Shown in pieces: positions 16,864 through 25,259 of a DNA stretch of 64,000 nt. Each line of letters starts with the position of its first letter. Positions within the stretch are counted from its first letter, which is position 1. The translations under genes were made by a program, and so were the position numbers. The DNA is taken from the NCBI GenBank assembly GCA_051879195.1, contig JBJELO010000208.1, positions 1 through 64,000 of the forward strand. The letters are read 5' to 3'. Source of the DNA: TWA4 sp051879195. GTDB lineage: Bacteria > Bacillota > Clostridia > Lachnospirales > Lachnospiraceae. Under the pieces are notes generated by a model that did no database searches, was not told the origin of the DNA, and was given only the letters and a program-made list of their open reading frames with translations.

Positions 16864-18210
16864 GTGGAGAAAACAGATAAAAGATACAGAACATATCTGC
16901 AGATTTTAAAGGAAGAGCTGGTTCCTGCCATGGGATGTACGGAACCCATTGCAATTGCCTATGCGGCAGCGAAAGCAGAAGCAATCCTCGGAGAACTGCC
17001 GGACCGGGTGGAAATCGGAGTCAGCGATAATATTATTAAAAATGTTAAAAGTGTGGTGGTTCCCAATACAGACGGCCTGAAGGGAATTGAGGCTGCTGCA
17101 GCCGCCGGTATTGTGGGCGGTCAGGCGGACCGGCTTCTGGAAGTGATTTCCGAGGTAACTGCGGATCAGAAGAAGGATATGAAACGTTTTCTGGAGACAG
17201 TGCCGATCGGCGTAAAAGCAGTGGATAACGGTATGATTTTCGATATTATCGTTGAGCTGTTCTGTAAGGAACAGTCGTCCAAAGTACGGATCTGCCAGTA
17301 TCACACCAACATCGTGTATATGGAGAAAAACGGAGAGGTTTTATACGATGCGGAACTGCAGAAGCAGCAGGAAATGAAGAAAGCAGAAGCTGCTGCAGAT
17401 CAGGAAAGTGAAAAGGATGCAGACAGAGAAATCGGTCTGGCGGATAAAACGCTGCTCAACATAAAAGATATCATTGAATTTGCTGATACCTGTGATATTG
17501 CGGATGTAAAAACGGTTCTTGATCCCCAGATTCAGTATAATACACTGATTGCGGAGGAAGGACTTCTGGGTGATTACGGTGCCAACATCGGTTCCACCTA
17601 TCTGAAATTTTACGGACACGGTGTGAGGAACCGCGCCATTGCCAAAGCAGCAGCCGGTTCGGATGCCCGCATGAGCGGGTGCGAAATGCCGGTTGTAATC
17701 AATTCGGGAAGCGGCAATCAGGGGATTACCGTCTCTGTTCCCGTGATCGAATACGCAAAGGAACTGTCCGTTTCAAAAGAAAAGCTTTACCGGGCTCTGG
17801 TGATCTCCAATCTGATCGCGGTTCATGAAAAAACGGGAATCGGAAGACTTTCCGCATACTGCGGAGCGGTCAGTGCAGGCTGTGCTGCGGGATGCGGTAT
17901 TGCATATCTGCAGGGAGGCGGTTATAATGAGATCGCGCATACGCTGGTCAATTCTCTTGCAATCGTTTCCGGTATTATCTGCGACGGGGCAAAACCCTCC
18001 TGTGCTGCCAAAATCGCTTCCAGCGTCGAGGCCGGCATTCTGGGATATCATATGTACATGAATCATCAGGAATTTAAATGCGGAGACGGCATTGTCAATA
18101 ACGGCGTTGAAGCGACGATCCGGAACATCGGACGTCTGGGCAGAGACGGCATGCGGCAGACGGATAAGGAAATTGTAAGAATCATGCTGGACGGAGACAA
18201 AAAGCAGTAA
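16864..18210 (+). CDS. UPF0597/L-cysteine desulfidase-family protein, paralogue B
   Basis: 448 residues, GTG start preceded by AGAGAGGGG. It keeps the family's canonical motifs: VPAMGCTEPIAIAYAAA, VINSGSGNQGITVSVPV, GRLSAYCGAVSAGCAAG, SGIICDGAKPSCAAK. An acidic, low-complexity insert sits at about 165-195. Probably the catalytic L-cysteine desulfidase of the pair. Paralogue A ends 65 bp upstream on the same strand, so co-transcription is likely. Confidence 0.9.
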   Translation: MEKTDKRYRTYLQILKEELVPAMGCTEPIAIAYAAAKAEAILGELPDRVEIGVSDNIIKNVKSVVVPNTDGLKGIEAAAAAGIVGGQADRLLEVISEVTADQKKDMKRFLETVPIGVKAVDNGMIFDIIVELFCKEQSSKVRICQYHTNIVYMEKNGEVLYDAELQKQQEMKKAEAAADQESEKDADREIGLADKTLLNIKDIIEFADTCDIADVKTVLDPQIQYNTLIAEEGLLGDYGANIGSTYLKFYGHGVRNRAIAKAAAGSDARMSGCEMPVVINSGSGNQGITVSVPVIEYAKELSVSKEKLYRALVISNLIAVHEKTGIGRLSAYCGAVSAGCAAGCGIAYLQGGGYNEIAHTLVNSLAIVSGIICDGAKPSCAAKIASSVEAGILGYHMYMNHQEFKCGDGIVNNGVEATIRNIGRLGRDGMRQTDKEIVRIMLDGDKKQ

Positions 18211-18318
18211 ATGCAGAAACAATACCAAAAATAGAAACAATAATGGGCAGGAGTCTGACCGGCCGGCAATTGGTACGGGCGGCATACTGAAATACATACT
18301 GGGATTGAGGAGTGTAAA

Positions 18319-18816
18319 ATGAATATCAGAAAAGCGACAAAAGACGATCTGGCAGCAATAACAGCAGTGGAAGCGGAATGTTTCCCGGCTGCGGAGGCTG
18401 CCGATGAGAAAGCATTTGCAGACCGGCTGGCAGTATATCCGGATTATTTCTGGCTGCTGTACGATGGGGAAACGCTGGTGGGATTTGTCAACGGAATGGT
18501 AACGGATCTGCCGGATCTGACGGATGAAATGTATGAAAATGCGGATATGCACAACCCGGAGGGGAAATGGCAGATGATATTCGGTGTGAATACAATTCCT
18601 TCTTACCGGAGAAAAGGCTGTGCGGCCATGCTGATTGAGCAGGCCATCAGAGATGCAGAGGCACAGGGACGGGAAGGACTGGTACTGACCTGCAAGGATA
18701 AACTGGTTCACTATTATGCGAAATTCGGGTTTGTGAATGAAGGTGTATCGGAATCGGTTCACGGAGGTGTCACCTGGTATCAGATGAGGCTGAGATTTGC
18801 CGGGTACATGGATTAA
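18319..18816 (+). CDS. GNAT family N-acetyltransferase
   Basis: 165 residues. N-terminal MNIRKATKDDLAAITAVEAECFPAAEAA is typical of GNAT proteins of the AANAT-like type; the acetyl-CoA loop is NTIPSYRRKGCAAMLIEQ. The substrate is unknown. It follows the desulfidases by about 110 bp on the same strand and ends just before a strong terminator, so it may be the last gene of that unit, possibly acetylating an amino acid or amine. Confidence 0.9.
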   Translation: MNIRKATKDDLAAITAVEAECFPAAEAADEKAFADRLAVYPDYFWLLYDGETLVGFVNGMVTDLPDLTDEMYENADMHNPEGKWQMIFGVNTIPSYRRKGCAAMLIEQAIRDAEAQGREGLVLTCKDKLVHYYAKFGFVNEGVSESVHGGVTWYQMRLRFAGYMD

Positions 18817-18840
18817 AAAACAGATTAAAAAGCGGGTGTT

Positions 18841-18875
18841 AAAAACGGTGCGGCTGTGAAGGCTGCACCGTTTTT
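18841..18875. terminator. Strong bidirectional terminator
   Basis: AAAAACGGTGC (18841-18851) pairs perfectly with GCACCGTTTTT (18865-18875). A and T runs on both sides serve the GNAT gene and the convergent XRE gene. Confidence 0.92.
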
Positions 18876-18918
18876 GCGGGTGTGCCCGGCGGGCGCCCGT
18901 GTTTTTTCAGATCCTGTT

Positions 18919-20040
18919 TTATCTGAAGGTTTCATTCTTTTCATTTTTTGCGGATTTCTGGAATATTTTCCGCTTCTTTTCTTCAATATAGGAAAACAGA
19001 AATTCATCACCTTTTGCAGATACTTTGATGTAAGGCTCGCTGATGGAATGACGGCGCAGAAGGTTGATAACGGCCATTTTACCTGTAATGGGATATTTCT
19101 TTCCATCTCCCCGCAATGTATCTTCCGACCAGGTGTAAACAGTTTCTTGTACTGCGCTTTCTTTCAGATGTGTCAGTTCGTCGGGCGATTCAAAGGCCGG
19201 GACAATATATTTTTCAAAATCGTCTTTTAAAATGCGGATGACAGCAGAGTTCATGTTCAGCTGCCCTTCCAGTTTTTTCAAGTCATCATCATCCAGCGGC
19301 TCTCTGCTGAGAATGCATTTCAGCATGACTGGTCTGCGGCTGGAGCTGATGCCTGCGCTGGTGGTCAGGCAGGCCGCCAGACGGCAGAGAAGTTTCTGGT
19401 CGTTCAGGAAAGTATGGGTAAAATTGAGGCAGCAGAAATCAGCATATTTTTCTGAACACATGATTGCTGTACAGGAATACATCAGTTCGGAAATCACCAT
19501 GCTGCCTTCATATATTTTCTGAATGGGCCGGTTCAGATCATCGTATTTCCCTGTGTTCAGTTCCAGAATGGCTTTACAGTAATTTTCCGGTGCTTTGGCT
19601 TTTTCCAGACGGAATCTGCCTTTCAGGAAAAGGTTCTGTTCACTGGAAATAGTGGGTTTGCAGTAAAAATAATAGGTTCCAAGAATGCCTTTGAAATAAT
19701 GAGAATCAGGATCTTTGATCAATGCTTTGGGTGCGTCCGCATTTTTTTTCCGGCGGGACTGCTTTTTTGGGGGTTCATTCTCAAATGTATTTTCCTCAAA
19801 GGAAGCCAGTTCACCGGGATCGATCTTCATTGCTTCTGCAATGGTGAGGAGATTCGGAAGTGTCAGAGTGATGTCACCTCTCAGTATTTTGGATAAAGTA
19901 CTCTGGGAAAAATGACATCTTTCTGCCATTGCTTTTTGTGTAATGGAATTCTGCTCCATGTACCGGATAATCTTGCCGGTAACCAGTTCAGTATAAGCCT
20001 GTACCGAGTCATTTTGTTCGTCTTTTCGTTTGCGTCCCAT
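18919..20040 (-). CDS. XRE-family DNA-binding protein with long uncharacterised C-terminus
   Basis: 373 residues. The HTH is clear at about 25-80 (SITQKAMAERCHFSQSTLSKILRGDITLTLPNLLTIAEAMKIDPGELASF). A basic linker (KKQSRRKKNADA) follows, then about 260 residues I do not recognise, which may sense a ligand or partner. ATG start after GGAGG. Its upstream region carries a long dyad (20119-20161), which suggests autoregulation. Convergent with the sulfur cluster and not obviously part of it. Confidence 0.8.
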   Translation of the reverse strand: MGRKRKDEQNDSVQAYTELVTGKIIRYMEQNSITQKAMAERCHFSQSTLSKILRGDITLTLPNLLTIAEAMKIDPGELASFEENTFENEPPKKQSRRKKNADAPKALIKDPDSHYFKGILGTYYFYCKPTISSEQNLFLKGRFRLEKAKAPENYCKAILELNTGKYDDLNRPIQKIYEGSMVISELMYSCTAIMCSEKYADFCCLNFTHTFLNDQKLLCRLAACLTTSAGISSSRRPVMLKCILSREPLDDDDLKKLEGQLNMNSAVIRILKDDFEKYIVPAFESPDELTHLKESAVQETVYTWSEDTLRGDGKKYPITGKMAVINLLRRHSISEPYIKVSAKGDEFLFSYIEEKKRKIFQKSAKNEKNETFR

Positions 20041-20118
20041 ATGTGTTACCTCCGGATGAGTGCCTGCTGTCTCCTGAACAGGGAATATTTCTCATTGAAA
20101 TTACTGTTTAGAATATAT

Positions 20119-20161
20119 CTAAATAAGAATATTTCTATCAAGAAATAGTATTCTTATTTAG
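20119..20161. promoter_or_regulatory. Long nested dyad upstream of the XRE gene
   Basis: CTAAATAAGAAT (20119-20130) pairs perfectly with ATTCTTATTTAG (20150-20161), and inside it TATTTCT pairs with AGAAATA. The site lies 80-120 bp upstream of the XRE start. A plausible operator for that regulator. Confidence 0.6.
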
Positions 20162-20258
20162 CAATAAAAGTAATTTAAAGAATATTCGTTAATAGAATGA
20201 TAGCATATAAAATGTAAAAAAACAACGGATAAAATATTTGATTTATCGATAAAAAATA

Positions 20259-20312
20259 TTGACAAAATGAGAAGATTAAGATATATACTAATTATAGTAT
20301 GTATATATACAT
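20259..20312 (+). promoter_or_regulatory. Near-consensus sigma-A promoter with dyad at +1
   Basis: TTGACA (20259-20264), 17 bp, TATATA (20282-20287), followed by the perfect palindrome ATGTATATATACAT (20299-20312) around the expected start. No gene begins for 320 bp, so it implies a long 5' leader for the gene at 20631 or a small RNA. Confidence 0.6.
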
Positions 20313-20420
20313 TAGAATACGATAAAATGCACAAAAAAACTAAGAAAATACAGTTGTATTGTCCATTTACTGTAAACTGAAAATCGGTTATGATACATAT
20401 TAAGAAGATAAAGAAAATAA

Positions 20421-20446
20421 GGAGATATATTGGCAGATATATCTCC
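20421..20446. other. Perfect hairpin in the 20.3-20.6 kb leader region
   Basis: GGAGATATAT (20421-20430) pairs with ATATATCTCC (20437-20446), 6-nt loop. It lies downstream of the strong promoter at 20259. A T-rich tract lies only on the minus-strand side. A shorter stem AGCAGC/GCTGCT is at 20580-20595. No riboswitch class was recognised. Confidence 0.45.
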
Positions 20447-20630
20447 CTATTGAATGAATCAGAAAGTTTGACTCATTAAATCGCAAGAAAATTATATCAC
20501 AGTTTTCCTTAAAGAGCAACTTTCGGTTCGCAATTCTTTTCTTTTTAAACCGGTAACTCTCAGAATGTGTTCCGCAAAAAGCAGCAGGAGCTGCTTACGG
20601 AAATGATTTATGTGAAAGTGAGGGATAAGT

Positions 20631-21050
20631 ATGATGAAGGAGGTTGTTCCAAGAATTTATAATCCGGAATCGGTAAGGATCAGAATCGAGAATGTTTATT
20701 TAAGACTGGATACGGTAACCGGCGAACTGGCAGGAACCGGTGAGATGGTTGCCAGAGGCAGACCCGAACTGTCTGAGAATCTGGAACCGGAAGTGTGCTG
20801 TGTGGTTCGTGATCGAAAAGAACGCATCATTCATACGTGTGAGAGTACACATTTCGGCAGTTTTCCGAATTCAGGAAGATACGGCTTTGCAGTTTTTCAG
20901 ATCAGTATTCCCGGTTACAGTCAGCTTTGCAGCGGTTTTCGGGGAGCCAGGGTAGAGCTTTTCCTCATTATGAAGGAAAAGGGTATCACGGGCAGGAACT
21001 GTGCCTGCTGCATGCAGCAGGGCTGTATACATTCAGGGCTTTCAGCATAG
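20631..21050 (+). CDS. Hypothetical protein, 139 residues
   Basis: Not recognised. The start at 20631 (or the adjacent ATG at 20634) follows AGGGAT. No signal peptide or membrane helix. The middle is beta-rich and polar (VRIRIENVYLRLDTVTGELAGTGEMVARGRPE); the C-terminus is Cys-rich (NCACCMQQGC), which might bind metal. Followed by a strong terminator, so it is a single-gene unit, and preceded by a long leader with a good promoter. Codon use resembles the neighbours, which supports a real gene. Confidence 0.6.
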   Translation: MMKEVVPRIYNPESVRIRIENVYLRLDTVTGELAGTGEMVARGRPELSENLEPEVCCVVRDRKERIIHTCESTHFGSFPNSGRYGFAVFQISIPGYSQLCSGFRGARVELFLIMKEKGITGRNCACCMQQGCIHSGLSA

Positions 21051-21090
21051 GATGGCAGATCACATATGGCAGAATGAGACAGACGGGCGG

Positions 21091-21121
21091 GAACCGGGTG
21101 GAAACATCCGGTTCTTTTTTT
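21091..21121 (+). terminator. Terminator with GAAA tetraloop
   Basis: GAACCGGGTG (21091-21100), GAAA loop, CATCCGGTTC (21105-21114) with one G-T wobble, then eight Ts. A textbook intrinsic terminator for the hypothetical gene at 20631. Confidence 0.95.
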
Positions 21122-21207
21122 GGTTACCGTCCAATCTGTTACTTTACTTGATACGAACAAGGTTTTATAATAAACAGAAAAACAACAGAACATTATGGAG
21201 TTACACG

Positions 21208-21750
21208 ATGGGACATTTTTACTTTGTAAGACATGGACAGACTGTCTGGAATGTGGAGAACAAAATCTGTGGTTCCACGGATATTGAGCTGACTGTGCTG
21301 GGGCATCAGCAGGCCATCGAGACAGGAAAGAAGATTCTGGAGGAGGGGATTCATGCAGATGAGATTCTCTATTCTCCGCTGGTGAGGGCTGCTGAGACGG
21401 CGCGGCATATTTCCGAGATTACAGGGATTCCCGCCAGAGCGGAGGAGCGACTCAGAGAGCAGAATTTCGGTAAATATGAGGCAACTGCCCGCAATGGTGA
21501 GGAGTTTGTGAAAGCAAAGGAGCAGTTTGCCTGCAGGTATGAAGGTGGAGAATCGATGCTTCATCTGGCCCAGAGAATTTACAATCTTCTGGATGAAATC
21601 AGGGCGGAATCAGATCATAAAACATATATTCTGGTGGCGCATAACGGCATTGCCAGGGTGGTTCAGTCGTATTTTTGCGAGATGACCAATGAGGAATATG
21701 CAAAATTCGGAGTAAGAAACTGTTCTGTATTAAGATATGATTTTGAGTAA
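21208..21750 (+). CDS. Histidine phosphatase family protein
   Basis: 180 residues. MGHFYFVRHGQTVWN carries the RHG phosphohistidine motif; NKICGSTDIELTVLGHQQA, SPLVRAAETARHI and LVAHNGIARVV complete the active site. Members hydrolyse phosphate monoesters such as phosphoglycerate-type metabolites or alpha-ribazole phosphate. The open frame extends 69 codons upstream, but the ATG at 21208 has TATGGAG in place and begins exactly at the domain; the extension would cross the terminator at 21091. Substrate unknown. Confidence 0.9.
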   Translation: MGHFYFVRHGQTVWNVENKICGSTDIELTVLGHQQAIETGKKILEEGIHADEILYSPLVRAAETARHISEITGIPARAEERLREQNFGKYEATARNGEEFVKAKEQFACRYEGGESMLHLAQRIYNLLDEIRAESDHKTYILVAHNGIARVVQSYFCEMTNEEYAKFGVRNCSVLRYDFE

Positions 21751-21752
21751 CG

Positions 21753-21787
21753 ATTCGTAACTGTTCAGCAGCTGAACAGTTACGAAT
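21753..21787. repeat. 35-bp near-perfect palindrome, dispersed dyad family copy
   Basis: Two 17-bp arms (21753-21769 and 21771-21787) are exact reverse complements around a single A. It begins 3 bp after the stop of the phosphatase gene. Its core TAACTGTTCAGC...GCTGAACAGTTA matches the dyad at 41740-41767 with one or two changes, and resembles the end of the 71-bp repeat (TTACTGTTCAG). Confidence 0.85.
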
Positions 21788-21821
21788 TGATAACTGCTGA
21801 TAAACAGGGAAAGGAAGCGTA

Positions 21822-22232
21822 ATGGTCAGGGAAATTGTCAGGGATCTATTTTTTCTGGGGCAGAAATCCGAGCCTGCCACGAAAACGGATCTTCCGGTGG
21901 GAAGGGATCTGCAGGATACACTGAGAGCCAACCGGGATCGCTGTGTCGGTATGGCTGCCAATATGATTGGTGTCAGGAAAAATATCATTATTGTAAGTAT
22001 GGGCATGGCGGATGTCGTCATGTTCAATCCGGTGATCAGGAAGAAGGACACTCCTTATGAGACGGAGGAGGGGTGTCTGTCGCTGGATGGCGTGAGAAAA
22101 ACGACTCGATATGAGAATATAGAAGTAGAGTATTATGATTTTTCATGGAAGAAGCAGAGGAAAAAGCTGTCCGGGTGGACGGCTCAGATCTGCCAGCATG
22201 AAATCGATCATCTGTCGGGGCGGATTATCTAA
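21822..22232 (+). CDS. Peptide deformylase, divergent type
   Basis: 136 residues. Motif 2 (EEGCLSLDG) with the metal-binding Cys and motif 3 (QHEIDHLSG) with HExxH-type ligands are intact. Motif 1 reads CVGMAANMIG, so the usual Gln of GxGLAAxQ is replaced by Met. That Gln normally helps stabilise the transition state. The protein is shorter than housekeeping deformylases (about 150-170), which suggests an accessory or specialised enzyme that removes formyl groups from peptides. A primary def is expected elsewhere in the genome. Confidence 0.85.
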   Translation: MVREIVRDLFFLGQKSEPATKTDLPVGRDLQDTLRANRDRCVGMAANMIGVRKNIIIVSMGMADVVMFNPVIRKKDTPYETEEGCLSLDGVRKTTRYENIEVEYYDFSWKKQRKKLSGWTAQICQHEIDHLSGRII

Positions 22233-22278
22233 GATAAAAGCTGGGATAGTGTGTGACAGCACAGGAAAGGAGAAACAT

Positions 22279-22782
22279 ATGAACAGTATTGATAAACGAA
22301 CAAGTGTGAGGAAATTTCAGGATCGTCCTGTGGAGGAGGAGAAGCTGAACCGTGTTTTGCGGGCGGGTATGCTCGCTCCCTCTGCCTGCGATCTGCGGCC
22401 CTGGGAGTTTCTTGTGATAACCGACAGAAAGGATTCGGAAGCGATTGCGCAGATGAGTCCCTATGCGAAACCATCTGCGAAGGCTGCGGTTAATATTGTT
22501 CTGCTGGTTAATAAAAAGCGGGTGGAAAAGCTGGATGAATGGTGGCAGCAGGATATGGGGGCCTGCGCGGAGAATATCCTGCTGGAGCTGGTTGAGCAGG
22601 GACTGGGCGGTGTCTGGATGGGCATTTACCCGGATATGGAACGATGCGGGAAACTGAAACAGTATTTTTCATTGCCTGAAGAGATCATTCCCTTTGCGGT
22701 GATTGCTGCCGGTTATCCCGCCGGTGAAAACGAACCGAAGGATAAATACGAACCGGAACGCATCCATATGGGAAGATATTAA
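22279..22782 (+). CDS. Nitroreductase family protein (FMN-dependent)
   Basis: 167 residues. NSIDKRTSVRKFQDRPVEEEKLNRVLRAGMLAPSACDLRPWEF is the FMN-binding start of the family; MGACAENILLELVEQGLGGVWMGIYP is the conserved central helix; VIAAGYPAGE closes the fold. An NAD(P)H-dependent flavoprotein of unknown substrate. The ATG at 22279 has AAAGGAG 6 bp before it; the upstream extension overlaps the deformylase frame and is rejected. It ends 5 bp before the histidine kinase gene, so they are co-transcribed. Confidence 0.9.
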   Translation: MNSIDKRTSVRKFQDRPVEEEKLNRVLRAGMLAPSACDLRPWEFLVITDRKDSEAIAQMSPYAKPSAKAAVNIVLLVNKKRVEKLDEWWQQDMGACAENILLELVEQGLGGVWMGIYPDMERCGKLKQYFSLPEEIIPFAVIAAGYPAGENEPKDKYEPERIHMGRY

Positions 22783-22787
22783 TTGCC

Positions 22788-24293
22788 ATGACGATTAAAA
22801 AAAGGCTGCAGTTATCGAATATTCTGGTTACATGCATTTCACTGTTCCTTGCACTGATTATTTCGGTGGTGTGTATTTATGCAGCCAGACAGATCATAAC
22901 CAATGTGGTTGATTCGGAAAACCGGTACAACCGGCAGATGGAGCCGGTCCGTGATCAGGCCAGGGAACTGCTGGAAGGTGTGCTGGACGGTGATATCAAG
23001 CTTTCGGAACTGGAATCATATCTGACGGAGCAGAATCTGTGGATTCTTCTGTATAACGAGGAGAGGACGGAAGTGATTGCATCCTTCGGGCGAAACAGTC
23101 AGCGAAATCTGAGGAACGGGGCTGTCAGGGATTTTGAGTCGTCCGACAGCTCGGATGCATCCGCCGGTTCGTCCGGGAATTCTGATTTATCCGACAGACA
23201 GGATACAGCTCAGGAAACGGTTACCGGCGGCAGACCGGACCGCAGCCGGGTTGCCGAGTATGAGACGGAAGCTGAAGGCGGCGGGAAGACTTTTCCGGTG
23301 ACGATTTGTTCCTGGAGATCGGAGGACAGCGACAATACGCTGATTAAAATCTGTTCTGTGGTGATCTGTCTGTTTGCTGTTGCTGTGTCGGTGCTGCTGA
23401 CCAATCGTCTGATGACCCGCTTTGTGCTGAACCGGATCATGGAGCCGCTGGAGATTCTTGAAAAGGGAACCATGGAACTGGGGGAAGGCAATCTGTCTTA
23501 CCGTATTTCCTATGACAATGAAGATGAGTTTCAGCCTGTGTGCAGTAATTTCAATCATATGGCACAGGCACTGCAGGATTCCATAACGGCTGTGCAGAAG
23601 AATGAGCAGAGCAGAAAGGAACTGCTTGCCGGTATATCCCACGATCTGCGTTCCCCTTTGACATCGATCAAAGCGTATGTAGAAGGGCTGATGGACGGCG
23701 TGGCGGCAACACCGGAGATGCAGAGAAGCTATCTGGAAATCGTTCATGAGAAGACAGATGAAATCACCGATATGGTACAGAAATTGTTTACTTTTTCCAA
23801 AATGGACATGGACAGCTATCCCTGTGATCCGGTAAAATTATGTATTGCCGGGGAATTGCGCGAAATATCGAAACTGTTTGCGGATATGGAACATCTTGAG
23901 ATCATTTACGGTCAGATGGACGAGGACGCTGTGATTATGGGGGATAAACTGCTGTTTCGCAACAGTATGGTGAATCTGGTTGAAAATGCCGTGAAGCACA
24001 ATCCCGGCCGGGATATCCGGGTACTTGTGGAAGTGAAGCGGACAGGCGATGATGTGATTTGGCTCCGGGTCAGTGATGACGGGGCAGGTGTTGACGAAGG
24101 CCAGCTGGAAAGGCTGTTTGAAGTATTTTACCGGACAGATGCAGCAAGACAGAACCCGGGAAGCGGAAGCGGACTGGGGCTGGCGATTACGGCAAAAGCG
24201 GTGGAAAAGATGCATGGCAGGATTCATGCGGAGCAGGTAAAGCCCCATGGTCTGGCAATCTGCATGCAGTTTCCTGCGATGAAAACAGGATAA
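22788..24293 (+). CDS. Sensor histidine kinase
   Basis: 501 residues. TM1 at about 10-35, an extracytoplasmic sensor of about 155 residues with a Ser/Asp-rich low-complexity stretch, TM2 near 188-208, HAMP, then HisKA with SHDLRSPLTSIKAYVEG (phospho-His) and HATPase with NLVENAVKHNP (N box), DDGAGV (G1) and GSGLGLAIT (G2). It signals to the response regulator 25 bp downstream. The adjacent ABC exporter is the likely target, so it may sense an envelope stress such as an antimicrobial peptide. Confidence 0.93.
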   Translation: MTIKKRLQLSNILVTCISLFLALIISVVCIYAARQIITNVVDSENRYNRQMEPVRDQARELLEGVLDGDIKLSELESYLTEQNLWILLYNEERTEVIASFGRNSQRNLRNGAVRDFESSDSSDASAGSSGNSDLSDRQDTAQETVTGGRPDRSRVAEYETEAEGGGKTFPVTICSWRSEDSDNTLIKICSVVICLFAVAVSVLLTNRLMTRFVLNRIMEPLEILEKGTMELGEGNLSYRISYDNEDEFQPVCSNFNHMAQALQDSITAVQKNEQSRKELLAGISHDLRSPLTSIKAYVEGLMDGVAATPEMQRSYLEIVHEKTDEITDMVQKLFTFSKMDMDSYPCDPVKLCIAGELREISKLFADMEHLEIIYGQMDEDAVIMGDKLLFRNSMVNLVENAVKHNPGRDIRVLVEVKRTGDDVIWLRVSDDGAGVDEGQLERLFEVFYRTDAARQNPGSGSGLGLAITAKAVEKMHGRIHAEQVKPHGLAICMQFPAMKTG

Positions 24294-24318
24294 AGGGAAT
24301 ATAAATGAGGTGAAAAAC

Positions 24319-25008
24319 ATGTGCAGAATTCTGATTGTGGAGGATGATCCGGCGATTGCACGCATTGAAAAGGACTATCTGGAGATTAATAAATTCGAAG
24401 TAGATATTGCCGGAGACGGATTTGTGGCCAAAAATATGGTCAGGGATTATTCTTACGATTTGATTCTGCTGGATCTGATGCTGCCCGGCATGGACGGTTT
24501 TGAGCTTTGCAGGATGTTCCGGGAAGATCTGGATATTCCTATTCTGATCATATCCGCCAGGATAGAGGATTCCGATAAAATCCGCGGACTGGGACTTGGC
24601 GCCGATGATTACATTACAAAACCCTTTTCTCCGGGTGAGCTGATTGCCAGAGTGCGGTCCAATCTGGCCCAGTACGAAAGGCTGGCAGGGAAGATTGAAC
24701 AGAACCGCTGTCATATCGGCTGTCTGCAGATCGACACAAAGGCGCGTCGGGTGCTGAAAAGAGGGCAGGAGATTGCGTTGAAAAACAAGGAATACGATCT
24801 GCTTCTGTTTATGGTTCAGAATGCGGATATGGTATTTTCCAGAGAAGTTCTGTACGAAAAAGTATGGGGATTTGACGCAGTTGGGGACAGCTCCACCGTA
24901 TCGGTACATATAAGAAGACTGAGGGAAAAACTGGAAGACGATCCGGCCAATCCGCAGCTGATCGAGACGGTCTGGGGCGCAGGATACCGATTGAGAAAAC
25001 AGGTATAG
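24319..25008 (+). CDS. OmpR/PhoB-family response regulator
   Basis: 229 residues. Receiver domain: EDD acidic pocket, phospho-acceptor Asp in LILLDLMLPGMDGF, Lys in YITKPFSPGEL. C-terminal winged helix: NKEYDLLLFMVQN and STVSVHIRRLREKLEDDP. A GTG 9 bp upstream is in frame, but GAGGTG sits at the right distance for the ATG at 24319. Pairs with the kinase upstream and probably controls the ABC genes at 25260-27421. Confidence 0.95.
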   Translation: MCRILIVEDDPAIARIEKDYLEINKFEVDIAGDGFVAKNMVRDYSYDLILLDLMLPGMDGFELCRMFREDLDIPILIISARIEDSDKIRGLGLGADDYITKPFSPGELIARVRSNLAQYERLAGKIEQNRCHIGCLQIDTKARRVLKRGQEIALKNKEYDLLLFMVQNADMVFSREVLYEKVWGFDAVGDSSTVSVHIRRLREKLEDDPANPQLIETVWGAGYRLRKQV

Positions 25009-25148
25009 CAGCTGAAAAGCAGGTATGTACACCAACTGGAAAAGCATGTACAAAGCCAGTAGAACAGATATAACTGCAGAAAACGGATACAGTTAAAGAA
25101 TTGTTAAACAACCGTTTCAGAATTATTATAATCTGGATAGTATGATAG

Positions 25149-25186
25149 AGCCGTTCGGGAAAGAAAACCGGGCGGCTTGTTTTTAT
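25149..25186 (+). terminator. Terminator after the two-component genes
   Basis: AGCCGTTCGG (25149-25158) pairs with CCGGGCGGCT (25168-25177) using two T-G wobbles, then a T-rich tract. It separates the regulators from the ABC exporter genes. Confidence 0.8.
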
Positions 25187-25259
25187 ATAACAGGAAATTT
25201 ATGAAAAGAAATATCTTCTGTTATGTACTCAGTAAATATGATCCAAAAGGAGGCTGGAA

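Noticed and set aside
21001..21207. 69-codon N-terminal extension of the histidine phosphatase
   Set aside because: It crosses a strong intrinsic terminator, has no ribosome site, and the family domain starts exactly at the ATG at 21208.
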